Positions 34,245 through 45,326 of a DNA stretch of 64,000 bases are shown piece by piece. Both the position numbers and the translations under genes were made by a program. Position 1 is the stretch's first letter. Each line of letters begins with the position of its first letter. This DNA comes from Scytalidium lignicola (taxonomy: Eukaryota > Ascomycota > Leotiomycetes): assembly GCA_002812745.2 (NCBI GenBank), contig NCSJ02000132.1, forward strand, positions 46,861 to 110,860, written 5' to 3'. Below the pieces are notes generated by a model. The model ran no database searches and was not told where the DNA came from. It saw only the letters and a program-made list of their open reading frames with translations.

Positions 34245-34676
34245 AATGAAGGATGAGAAAACGGGGAACAATCTGAAGGAGAAGTTTTGGTCCTTTTTTC
34301 ATACATCCAACGATGCATCTAAAAAAGATGTATCGGAGTCTGATTCAAATACCCCGATAAATAGGTAAGGCCCTCTTGGTAGCTCAATACCGCTCCGTCA
34401 TCCTGATTGGTCAGCAGAGAACTACCTACCACATGCAGATACCCAAGAGACATTCATGCCCCTACTCCTCATACCTACACCGGTACTTGATCGTCGTCTA
34501 GTTTCTACACAGAAAACTAACCCTACTCTAGGGGATCAATGCTTTGGTTCGTGTTGCAGGGGTAATGGGTATCCTTGGTAAGAGAGTAGAAGCATGACTT
34601 ACACTGATCAATCCGCAAGTCAGCCCAGCACTTGAGGAGAACCCAGCGGTTTACGTCTGGGTTGCAAGAATATTCT
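34245..34676 (+). pseudogene. Possible gene start remnant
   Basis: ATG at 34245 opens a 40-codon frame (MKDEKTGNNLKEKFWSFF at the start, then acidic and Ser-rich) ending at a GTAAGG donor-like site. Further on, two stretches that read INALVRVAGVMGIL and SPALEENPAVYVWVARIF could be joined by a GTAAGA...CAAG intron, and then a stop follows. The first junction does not fit in phase. It resembles the beginning of fungal STAND/NLR-type genes, but this is a weak impression. Confidence 0.25.
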
Positions 34677-35472
34677 AAAAAAATAACCTGTTGGAGGCGT
34701 TAGCTTCATGGGAAATGATGTTTGGGTCTGGTCAATGATTGAGAAGTCCTTGAGTGGTACGAGTGGCTATTTGGGAATGGAAAAGTTATTTTCCTACAGA
34801 ATTCGGGAAATGATGATGTTTCTTTGAGTACATTTGTTTTTATTTTATGATCGGCATTTATATGGGATATATGGAACTCCACTTCATATAGAAAATTATA
34901 GAGAATAGATTATCTACTGCAACACCACTTTGCTTTTGACAAGCTAAATATTTCTGTAAAAGATTTACATAGCATTACTGCTCTTAGATATATTTTCATT
35001 AAATTAATTTTCACGAATATATGATTTATCATCATTAATAGTGGCTCGCAAATTTCTATTATCAATTGAAAGTTGTGATATGCAGCCAACGGGGATACCG
35101 GTCTTCAGCAACATTTTGTGTGGCTTAGCTCCGGAACCTGCATTAGGTTTATCCCGCATTTGCGGTTTGGACGGCCGCTAGCGTTGTTGCCTTGCAAATT
35201 ACCTACGTTTAAGAGAATAAAGGGTTTTTGAGTGGACAATATCCCTGTATATAACTTTGGCCTGACAAGCTTATTAAGTGGCTTAGGGCGAGGGGATATG
35301 TGGCAAGGGAGAAGAGTTTATTATAAAGAGGAAGAGTGTATCAGGTGTTATGATAAAAAGGGCCAGATACATGAGATTTGAAGCTTCATCACGGGTGTAC
35401 TCAGTTATTCAGTATTATAAATCGATTTTCTAGTTTATTTTTTAGTGTCTAACCGTCCAAACACTACGAAAA

Positions 35473-36590
35473 ATGACGCAATGGAAATGGGAGACAACGG
35501 GAAATGAGGTGGTCAAAACATTTGGTGATAGAGTAAAGGGGAAAACTAGTGAGTTTAGAGACTGATCTGAGATCAAATGCAGCGCTGACTTCCAATAGTT
35601 GTCATCACTGGTCCAGGCCAGGGAGGAATCGGTGCAGAGACGGCTATCACTTTAGCCAAGGCATCACCAGCTTTGCTTATCCTCGCCGGTCGTACAGAGT
35701 CGAAGATAACGCCAGTTATAGCTCAAATCGCAGAAAACAACCCTGATGTCAAAGTCAAGTTCATTTCACTTGATCTTAGCTCCCAGAAGTCAGTCCGAAC
35801 TGCGGCAGCGGAAATCAATGCCATAGTCACAAAAATTGATATCTTGATTAACAATGCTGCTATCATGGCCTGTCCGTACGCCAAAAGTGAAGATGGACTA
35901 GAAATGCAGTTTGCGACGAACCATATAGGCCATTTCCTTTTAGCAAAGCTGTTGATGGATAAGATTTTGAAGGCGGGAAGTGGTGCAAGAATCATCAATG
36001 TTTCCAGTAGCGCGCTTCAAGGTTCAATTCGGTATGACGATTATAACTTTCAGGTAAGTTGTGACTTTGAATGAATTATTTGCCCATTGTTACTTACATA
36101 TGGTCTAGGACGGCGCAACGTATGACCCTTGGCTGGGTTATGCCCAGACTAAGATCAGCAACATAGTCTTCAGTCGTGCTCTAGCAAGAAAACTAAAAAG
36201 CAAGGGGATATTCTCATATTCTCTCCACCCAGGCTGTGAGTAATACTTTGCTCTCACTTCAAACACGACTAACAAGTAGTTGCAGCTATCCAAAGCGGTC
36301 TACAAGTTTACATGAATGCAGGTCCATATAGCCGAGAGGAACTTATTGCCCAAAACAAAGCTGCTGCTGAGAAAGCAGGGAGAAAATTTGTGGTTGAGCC
36401 ACTGAAGACGTTACAGCAAGGTTGTGCAACGACGCTTATCGCTGCTCTAGATCCTTCCATCGAAGCTCAGAGTGGCGCCTACTTGAGGGATGGTAATGTG
36501 TACGCGGAGCAACTTTTCACTCAGGAGGACGAGCAAGAGAAGTTATGGGCGTTGAGTGAGAGATTGACTGGAGAGACTTTCAATCTTTAA
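35473..36590 (+). CDS. Short-chain dehydrogenase (retinol-dehydrogenase-like), 4 exons
   Basis: Exons 35473-35548, 35599-36053, 36109-36235 and 36286-36590 total 963 nt and 320 aa. Motifs: cofactor site TGPGQGGIG, the strand-end LAGRTESK (an Arg there favours NADPH), DLSSQKSV, NNAAIM, the catalytic Ser in INVSSSA, and Tyr/Lys in GYAQTKIS. After the core it has the longer C-terminal region usual for WWOX/retinol-dehydrogenase-like SDRs of fungi. It is probably a cytosolic or membrane-associated reductase of a hydrophobic carbonyl compound. It lies alone, upstream of a beta-galactosidase on the same strand. No pathway can be assigned. Confidence 0.92.
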
Positions 36591-37167
36591 AGTGAAGTTT
36601 AGTAGTGAAGTTAGGGGTGCCATGCTTGAATACTGATTGTGAAAGTAAAGGATCTGAGGTTTTGCGAAGTTATAGGAATGTAGTTAGTTTAACTTTGGCG
36701 GAGGCTTAAGTCTATGCCTCATCTGTATGCTAATAAAATCTTTATCACCAAAAACCTATGACTTTGAAATAGTTTCTTTTATTAACCTTTCATACAAAAG
36801 AATCATCGATCTTAGCCCAACGGGTTTGCGATAGTCTATTCGGGACAACTCTCGGGAACAACTACTCCCTTTTTCTGAGTAAAACTGTAAGGCGGGGTAC
36901 AACTGGCTGTGGGGTTGATAGTAGGGGAATCTTCTATCGCTTTAACAAAATCTCAGTGCCAGTGGCAGGAATTGCTCTTAAGTAGTTTGAGAGGCGCGCT
37001 TATTACTCCTTAGAAAACAACCCACTCGTTGTACGACGTAACGACCTTGCAGTTCAATACCATAGGTGGTGCGGATGATCTACATATACTACCAACGCAT
37101 ATAAAAGCCTAGAGTTAAAATTCTCCCCTCTTTTTAATGTTAATATATGAAGAAGTGAAGCTTCAAG
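36591..37167. promoter_or_regulatory. Spacer before beta-galactosidase
   Basis: A 577-bp gap, presumably the beta-galactosidase promoter. A TATAAAAG element lies near 37098, about 70 bp before the start codon. Confidence 0.35.
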
Positions 37168-40100
37168 ATGACGACCACAACTATATTTCCGGCCTCTCCT
37201 CCAGATTGGAATAATCTCTCCATCATCCATAAGAATGCTCTACCACCTCGTTCTTCATTCTTCGTCTATTCGAACGAAAAAGATGCTCTATCCCGGGATG
37301 TAGCTAAATCTAACACGCTTTCTTTGTCCGGAACTTGGAAGTTTAACCTAGCAAAGAGCCCCTTTGAAGCACCAGCTAGATTCCAGGAAAAGGAACATGA
37401 TATTTCGAAGTGGGCTGATGTTAAAGTACCTGGACTTTGGCAACTTCAAGGATATGGAAAAGGCCCATGGTATACCAACGTCAATTATCCGTTCTCGGTT
37501 GATCCACCTAATGTTCCATTTGATGAAAATGAGACAGGGTCGTATTTCAGGACATTTATTGTTCCAAAGGGGTTTAAAAATCATCAGCTTAGATTAAGAT
37601 TTGAGGGAGTCGATTCTTCGTTTCATGTGTGGGTCAATGGAGAGGAAGTTGGATATTCTCAAGGCTCTAGGAATCCGTCTGAGTTTGATATTACAAATCT
37701 CGTGAATTTTGAAAGAGAGAATACTATCGCTGTGCAAGTTTACCAGTGGTGTGACGGAAGTTATATTGAGGATCAGGTGAGTACCCCTTTAACCCTCTAC
37801 AGCTCAAATTTAATGCCTATCTAATATTAATTACAGGACCAATGGTGGTTTAACGGTATCTTTCGTGATGTTAATTTATTGGCATTTCCAAAGATCCATA
37901 TTAAGGATTATCACATTCAAACATTGCTGGACGATAATTATGAGGATGCTGTACTCTCCGTCGGGGTTGATTTGAGTGCTCCAACAATTGTCAAACTCAC
38001 ACTGCTCGATGCCCAACACAAGATTGTTGCAACGAGTACAAGTCCTGCAAACGGAAATATATCCAGATGTGAGATGAAAATCGCTAATCCTCACAAATGG
38101 ACAGCGGAAACACCGTATCTTTACAACCTAGCTATCTCAATCGATGGAAGCAGCGTAGCTCAAAGAGTTGGTTTCCGCAAAACTGAAATAAAAGACGGCC
38201 TCTTCCTTGTAAATGGAAAGCGGATAGTCTTCCACGGCGTTAATAGACATGAGCACCATCCCTTACACGGTCGAGCCGTCCCATTTGAATTTCTAAAAAG
38301 AGATCTGTTGCTCATGAAAACGCACAACATCAATGCCATCAGAACATGTCATCAACCTAGTGATCCAAGGCTGTACGATCTGGCCGATGAACTTGGGTTG
38401 TGGATTATAGATGAAGCGGATTTGGAGTGCCATGGATTTGCACCGATTGATGAGGAGAGTCTTGATGCAAAACATAAGAGCTTGAGTGATGGAGAGAAGC
38501 AAATTATTGTGTATGGCACGGCTTCGAGATGGACGACTGATAATCCAGATTGGAAAAATGCATACGTGGATCGTGCAAGGCAACTTGTATCACGGGATAA
38601 GAACCATCCGTGTGTGATAATGTGGTCTTTAGGGAACGAAGCCTTTTATGGCCGTAATATCGAATCCATGTATGACTGGATCAAGGCCTATGATCCAACA
38701 CGTTCGATACATTATGAAGGCGACTGGGATGCAAAGACAGTTGATGTATACAGCCGGATGTATCCCTCGGTGGATTTCATCATCGACTTCGCAACAAAGG
38801 AAAAGACATGGGATAAGCCACTCATTTTATGTGAATTTATGCATGCTATGGGTAATGGACCTGGTGCAATTAAGAGTTACATCGATGCCTTTTACAAGTA
38901 TCCTCGATTACAAGGCGGGTTTGCTTGGGAGTGGGCTAATCATGTAAGTGCCTCCTGAATAATGAGGATTATGCTGCTAATAATTATCTCTCAGGGGTTG
39001 AAGACAGAAGCAGTAACTGGAGAGGAGTTCTATGGTTATGGAGGAGACTTTGGTGATGAACCAAAACGACGGAAACTTCATTATGGATGGTCTACTCTTC
39101 TCAGACCACACACCAACTCCAGGCCTGATAGAGTACAAGAAGGCAATCGAACCAGTACAGGTGCTCGATGGAGATGCTTCCACTATTGAAATTATCAATC
39201 GGTATGACTTTATCACTCTAGATCATTTGAGGTGCGAGTGGTCCGTGGTTGGTGATGGCTTTTCCAAGGCAGGTGGCGTTGTTGATATTCCGGCAGGAAT
39301 TGGTCCAGAACAGACAACAAAACTGGCTATTAGTGGCATTCCAAAAGAATTAACCGTTGAAGCATACTTGCAAGTTGTATTCACACTCAAGGAATCGACT
39401 CCCTGGGCCACAGCGGGACATGAGGTGGCATCCGGACAAGTTGCTCTGACCTCCATACCAACTTTGGACTTCCTAACCCTGAAAACTGGTGCCGCTCCCA
39501 AATTATCACAAATCACACCAACAATACTATCTATATCAGGATCGACATCAACCTGGAAATTCGACCTCGTCGCAGGAACTGTAATCTCCTGGATCAAAGC
39601 CGGAACCGAATTAATCCACACAGGACCAAAACTGGATTTCTTCAGAGCAATAACAGACAACGACAACAGATATAAACCCAGTTGTGACGGATACGAGTGG
39701 ATAAGAAAACGTCTTCATGAAGCTAAATCCCACGTCCGATGCGCAAAGTGGACAACTACAGCACATAGTCTAGATCTAGTTGTAGAATCTCGCATCGCCC
39801 CACCAGTGCTAGAGTGGAGCGTAGACGTGACGACAACATACATCTTCAGCTCTAACGAAGTCACCATCAGGGTCTCTGGAAAGCCGCAAGGAAATAACCT
39901 CCCGCGTACGTTCGCTCGAATCGGGCTCACCATGTCCTTGAATAGGGCCATCTCGAATGCGGAGTGGTTTGGTCGAGGTCCTGGTGAGTCGTACAGCGAT
40001 AAGAAACTCTCGCAGCGTTTTGGGACGTATAATCTTCCTATCAATGATCTGTTTACAAATTATGAATATCCTCAGGAATCGGGGAATCGGACCGATGTGC

Positions 40101-40375
40101 GATGGGTTGTGTTCAAGGAATCCAATGGTAAGGAGTTGTTGAAAGCTAGGTTTGGGGATCAGGAAGAATGCAGCTTTGCTGCTTTGCATTATAGTACGGA
40201 GGATTTAGACGAGTGTAGACATCCGTACGAGTTGGAGAAGAGGAAGAAAGAGGAGGTTATTGTCAGATTGGACTGGAAACATCATGGGTTGGGAACTGGG
40301 AGTTGTGGGCCGAAAACAATGGAGGAATTTGCTCTCAAGAGCAAGCCCTTTGAATTCTGGTTGCGGCTTCAATAG
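37168..40375 (+). CDS. Beta-galactosidase, GH2 (LacZ-type), 3 exons, frameshifted
   Basis: Hydrolyses terminal beta-galactosides. Exons 37168-37776, 37837-38943 and 38995-40375 give 3097 nt. There is one A too many in the run at 39063-39066; removing it gives 1032 codons (1031 aa), the normal length of a LacZ-type enzyme. Seen in order: the sugar-binding domain (LRFEGVDSSFHVWVNGEEVG), the jelly-roll and TIM barrel with the family signature (NGKRIVFHGVNRHEHHP), the acid/base Glu in SLGNEAFYG, the nucleophile Glu in ILCEFMHAMGN, and the C-terminal small-chain domain (WFGRGPGESYSDKK). No signal peptide, so it is intracellular and would need lactose or galactoside uptake. The shift may be a sequencing error or a real mutation. 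Confidence 0.93.
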
Positions 40376-40490
40376 AATGATTTTGCTCGGGTAATTCGTA
40401 GAAGAGCTACAGGTAATATAAATCACAGAGATGATGGGTAAATTGTAAACTGATTCTGCATTTCTAAACCAAATGATCCCTAAAGGACTC

Positions 40491-43112
40491 CTATGGCAGA
40501 GCTAAGAATAATTCCTTCATCTTGGGGTAGTTTGGAGTTCCTAGACCAGTGACCGCATCCCAACCAGGCACAGCGGGGAATCCCTCAGAGTCACAACCGA
40601 GGTTAGTACCGTTCTTGATATCATTCAGGACTTCAGGATGAGCATAGAGAATGGGATTCAAGAAGCCAATAGGACCCTTTCCAATGGCGTGTCTATCTTC
40701 GTTGAGCTAAGTATCGATTTGTTAGTTCAGTGTCCAAATGGTGATACAGATATTTGGGGATCAATTCGGTTTATGATTAAAAAACTTACCAGAGTAACCA
40801 CTGAGGCAAAGATAGGAGATGCCAAACTAGTCCCGAAAAAGTGCACTTGCTCGCCGGCAACATAGGCAAGCAGATTGGCTCCATTGGCAGCAACATCGGG
40901 AAAACCTCTACCAATACGGTTATACACACCCTTTGTAGTGTTTACGTCAACATTTAACTCCGAATAGTATGGATATTTCAGCTTGGCAGTGTTGAAGAAG
41001 TGTTCAACGGCCTGCTTTTGATAGCTTGGTTGAGGGTAGTAGTTGGAGAAACCTCCTGCAGAGGAGAAGTTGGCAGCGGAACCACCCAAGTCAACGCTCA
41101 TAACGCTCTCTGCATCCTTGACGGTTTGGTCGGCATATATCATAGTTCCACCGACGGATGTAACGTATGGGCAGTTCGAAGGATATGTTGGGTTGAAGAT
41201 TTTGCCCTCAGGTCCGAGACAGCCATTGGCGCTCACATCCCCTGGACTTGAAGCAACTCCGTAGTCGCCCGAGGAAACCATGATGGAGTGTCCCTGGAGA
41301 CCAAACTTCATGAACTCATTGCATTGGCGCTTGGCATAGTTGACTGGGAGATCAGCCTCTGCTTCACCATAAGAAGCGCTGATGACATTTGTAGGCTTGT
41401 AAACACCACATTGCAGCTTTCCTATATGCGCATATTAGCGGTCTTTCGGCAGAACGACAAAATGAATTTGTGAATTTTTGATTTACCTTTGTAACCTCCA
41501 GCTGCGGGATCAGGATATATTGGATCCACATTTGGATCATTTCCAGTTTCGCCAAATGCGGTGTAGCTGCAGTATGACTTGAAAGAAATGTTAGTTTGAA
41601 TAATAATACCGTTGCATGTATGAATACTGACCCCATCTAGAGCATCCAAGAAGGTGTTAAAGGTATTGACCAAGGCAACCTCAGCCGGGCTGTAGATCTG
41701 GTCGTCAACCTGATAGAGGGTGACGGTTTGGGGGTAGATCAAAGAAATGCTTAGTTCAACGTTAGTAATCAAGCTCGTAGAAGACAAGGATCCTTCTACT
41801 TACGCTAAATCAAGGTCGATGATTGCCTCTCCGTTGGCATTTGGATCTCCAGATGGAACGGAATAGGCTGCTCCGTCTATCAGAGCCGGAATAGGGAAGG
41901 TGTTTTGTGGAACATATGGTGCAGAGTTCTTGTAGAAGAGGTTGACATCAGACTAAAAGAGCTGGTTAGCATAATTTCCTTGATACATCGGTACATCAAA
42001 TTTTATCACCTCCACAAAGTAATCACCCTGCTCGTATAATCCGAGAGAATTTCCTGGTTCGGCCTTATGCTCTTTTGGAATTGAATATAGAGCTTGGAGA
42101 CAAGCAGGAGTAATGTTTCTACCACATCCTTGCACTAACATTCCGTTAGTATCATTTCTAGTTAAGCAGGTGTTTGAGAAGACAAATTCGCCTAGAATTG
42201 ATCTATCTGCAAAGTTTTACCCAATGAGCTACTTACACTCTGTTGGAAGCTTGCCAGCTCCCGGTGGCTTCCACCACCAGGGAACACCATCAAATGGAGG
42301 AAGATGGAGAGGAATATGATTAGGTATTTTTGGATGGAAAGGATTTCCACGTTTCGTCTTGACGGATCTCTTAACGACGGGAGTGAGCTTGATACCTGGA
42401 GTAATGTAGTCGACGTGTGGTTGGATATGCTCTGGAACATGGTACCTATTCCAGTGTTAGCTAGGAGCTGTAAATTTCAAATTTGACAATTGATTGGCTT
42501 ACTTGTCACATCCGACTCGGACTTTGTCGGTGTGCTTGTGTTCGTGTTCGTAGAATTCCGTGAGCAACATTCGTTCGGCTTCCTCAACGGTGGCGTCAAA
42601 GGCAAACCAGCCTTTGTTTTCAGCGTGCACAATTCGGTCCTCGTCAATTCCGGACGAAATGAGCCATTCCCTGACAGCAGCTACGGTCTTATCCGTCGGA
42701 GCAAACATGTCGTGAACTTCTTCAGCCGTCCAGTGCTTGCCATACTTGGAAGACTCTGGATCAGATCTGTAATTTAAAAAGTTAACTATTCTAAACTGCG
42801 ACTTCAAGTGAGGGCTTCATAAATCGTAATGCAGTTCAATCAATTGATGATGGCGTCGACTTTAATCGTAGTTCAGCAATTGTCATGAGGAATTACTCAC
42901 ACGTCCATGATATAGTCATATCCCTTATCCAGGTTGCTCTGAGTCAAGCCAATGCGCATGGGAATAATTGCGCTTCCCTCGATGCGAGAGCTTTTGATCC
43001 AGTCCCTAGCGGGTTTCTCACGCTCCTCGTGAAGCACATGCTTGACTGTAGTAGGAGCCGCCACTGACAGAACCGTAAGAGCGGCGACGGTAGTCAATTG
43101 AAGGAACAGCAT
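40491..43112 (-). CDS. Secreted sedolisin (tripeptidyl-peptidase-like, S53), 9 exons
   Basis: An acidic serine protease that removes tripeptides or cleaves proteins outside the cell. I traced nine exons with matching phases. It begins with a signal peptide (hydrophobic core FLQLTTVAALTVLSVAA). The pro-kumamolisin prodomain follows, with SKYGKHWTAEEVHDMF. The catalytic domain shows the Glu and Asp of GEAIIDLD, the oxyanion Asp in SSGDYGV and the catalytic Ser in FFGTSLASP near the C-terminus. The end has the calcium-binding pattern (VTGLGTPNY). All key residues are present, so the enzyme should be active. One intron (GTGATA...TTTTAG) is needed to avoid a stop near 41957. It lies next to a GH2 enzyme and a cell-surface protein, which fits a role in nutrient release. 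Confidence 0.93.
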
Positions 43113-45326
43113 CTTGGGAAGTTCGATGACGGATTTCCACCAAGTCAGGTATCTTCTCCCTGCTGGTCAATTGGGGCGGGGAAGGGGCTTTATGTAGGGA
43201 AATGCAGCCTTGGTGTAAGCTTCCAGGGCATGATGCTATCACAGGGGTATCAGGGAGACATCGTGGATCTGGATAACGGGACACTGAGCCATGGGGATGG
43301 GGTTGCGCTTGCGATGTAACAGGAAGGAGATGTGCTGGTCCAGTGGAGACCAGGAATCGGAATGCCAGGAACCATCCGGGGGTTGCAGATGGTGTTTGCT
43401 TCTATTGCATCACTCCAGACCGAGGGCCGAGAGCTCTAGCATGATGTTACAGTTAAAAAAACAAAATTAATAGAGCCAGAATACGAAATACAACCCTTTG
43501 GAATCCAAATCCACCAGCGATCTCTCTCATGGTACCTCAAAACAGTGAAAAATGCGACGGCCCGTTCATCTACAGTAGTCAGCTCACCTCGCAAAGTCTT
43601 ACATCAGGTAGTTAATCAGATCTACTCCTTATTAATAGGAATTTGGCCGTCTTATCCAGACCAAAGCTAAGGACGCGCAATTTGTTGCTCAGTTTTTGAG
43701 CTTCCTGAACAAGCAAAGCGCCGGGAGGAGGAGGTTCCAGCCTGCCGGCCAATCGCTGGTTCGGCGATAGGGCTTCTCATAGTGAGCAATACGGCAACTT
43801 ACCGTATGAATAGAAAGCTTACTTCCTTTCTCCTCGTGTTGGATTGGGAGCAGGTCAGATGATAAGAAAATAAGCCAAATGATAAATGAAATGAAAGTCT
43901 GACAAAGATCCACACCACATCATCCACTTTCTGAAGATGGCAACTCCATTGTCGCCCTTCGGGTGCCACATTTCCCCTCTTCCCCCTATCTTAGCACGTA
44001 AACAAGCAATGCGCCACAAACAACCACCACGCTTAGCTGGAAGTAGAATGCCCAGAAACCTGTACAGCATGTATCTTGCTCAAGCCTGTCTTTCTCTCTT
44101 TACTTGATTAATACTACATGAAACAACCTCAAGCCTTTGCCAAGCAGTGATAGATCATCTTGGCCACTTTCGTGTGCTTTTAAGCTTAATTAAACCATCC
44201 AATAGTTGTCACGCCTCATGAATAAAATTGAACAGCGATCGATTACAGACGGGGAATATGCGGACGTACACGGCCGTATGTTTCCATCAGCCGAACCATC
44301 AAATTTTATAATTTTCGAATGAGTCAGCCAATTTGCTGATTTATCCGCAATTACAATAGAGCAGCTAATCGATTGGCTACACGTGAAACTATCGATCACC
44401 GCTATGTATAACTCGTAAATTTTAGGGGTTGCATTGTCCTGCAACACCCTGAAATTAGAGCATATTTCAGGGCATAGCAATCACTAACGTTATCCCATCA
44501 CCTGGCAAGCCATGGCCAACTGTGCATTTTGTGAATTTTATACGTAGCTACATACAAGATTAAGTTACGAAATGTGCTATTGTGCAATAGTTCTTCATGA
44601 AATAATTCACCATGACTTGCTAGAGCATATATGCATAGCCCGCTCTTACGATAATATATTAAGTTGCTGGAAACTGGTGGTATTTATAATAATTTTACCG
44701 TATAGTATTTTCACCATGCCGTCTCACTCTGTCAAGCAATATAACTGTATAATAAGATTTGGTGTAGAATTAAACATGTAAATTTCTTTTCGGAGTAACT
44801 TATTAAAATATCATTTGACTAATAACTTATTAACCGCAGCTGAGCGATTACTTTTTATCTTCAACATCACACACTCCCTTACTACAGTCATAATCCCAGG
44901 ACATAGCCTTCTCAGTGTAGCCATATCTAGGCTAGTACTAAATTGTCCAGTACGTAAGTACAAGATACATTGTATTAGGAGTCCTTTAAATTTCAACACT
45001 TTTTAGCGATGTATATCAAACAAAATGCGCATGAACTGGTCTTGTATATATTAGATAAAGTAATAATACCACCAAATGAAGGGTAAAGTAGAAAATTCTA
45101 CTCCAGGAAATGAATGAATGGTCCATGCATGTTTTCTTAATACATGATTTAAATATCTCCTTCATTTTTAACACCCTTCCCCTAAACCTCGAAACTAACT
45201 TTACAAATCAGAAGAAAAATCTATATAAGGAAAGAAGAAAAAGGAAAAGCCTGATTTACAACCCAACCGCCCCAAGCCCCTCCCATCATGATAAAGTTTC
45301 GTCAACAAAGGAACAACAGCAAACCA
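43113..45326. other. Intergenic, 2.2 kb
   Basis: No gene is seen. It contains an imperfect hairpin at 44417-44456 (arms AAATTTTAGGGGTTGCA and TGCAACACCCTGAAATT). A second copy of the 37-bp dispersed repeat lies at 44500-44536. Confidence 0.4.
44500..44536. repeat. Dispersed repeat, copy 2
   Basis: Matches 20945-20981 in the same orientation with three mismatches, all in a central 10-bp window. The flanks CCTGGCAAGC and TGTGCATTTTGTGAAT are identical. Confidence 0.6.

Larger units (their letters stand above)
30456..35472. other. Gene-poor stretch, 5 kb, with exon-like remnants
   Basis: No complete gene is found. Two exon-like remnants are described separately (33680-33870 minus, 34245-34676 plus). 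The rest contains only short unsupported frames. Confidence 0.4.

Noticed and set aside
44417..44456. Imperfect 17-bp hairpin, considered as a small RNA or terminator
   Set aside because: No coding gene lies nearby for a terminator, and fungal genes do not use such structures; may be part of an old repeat.
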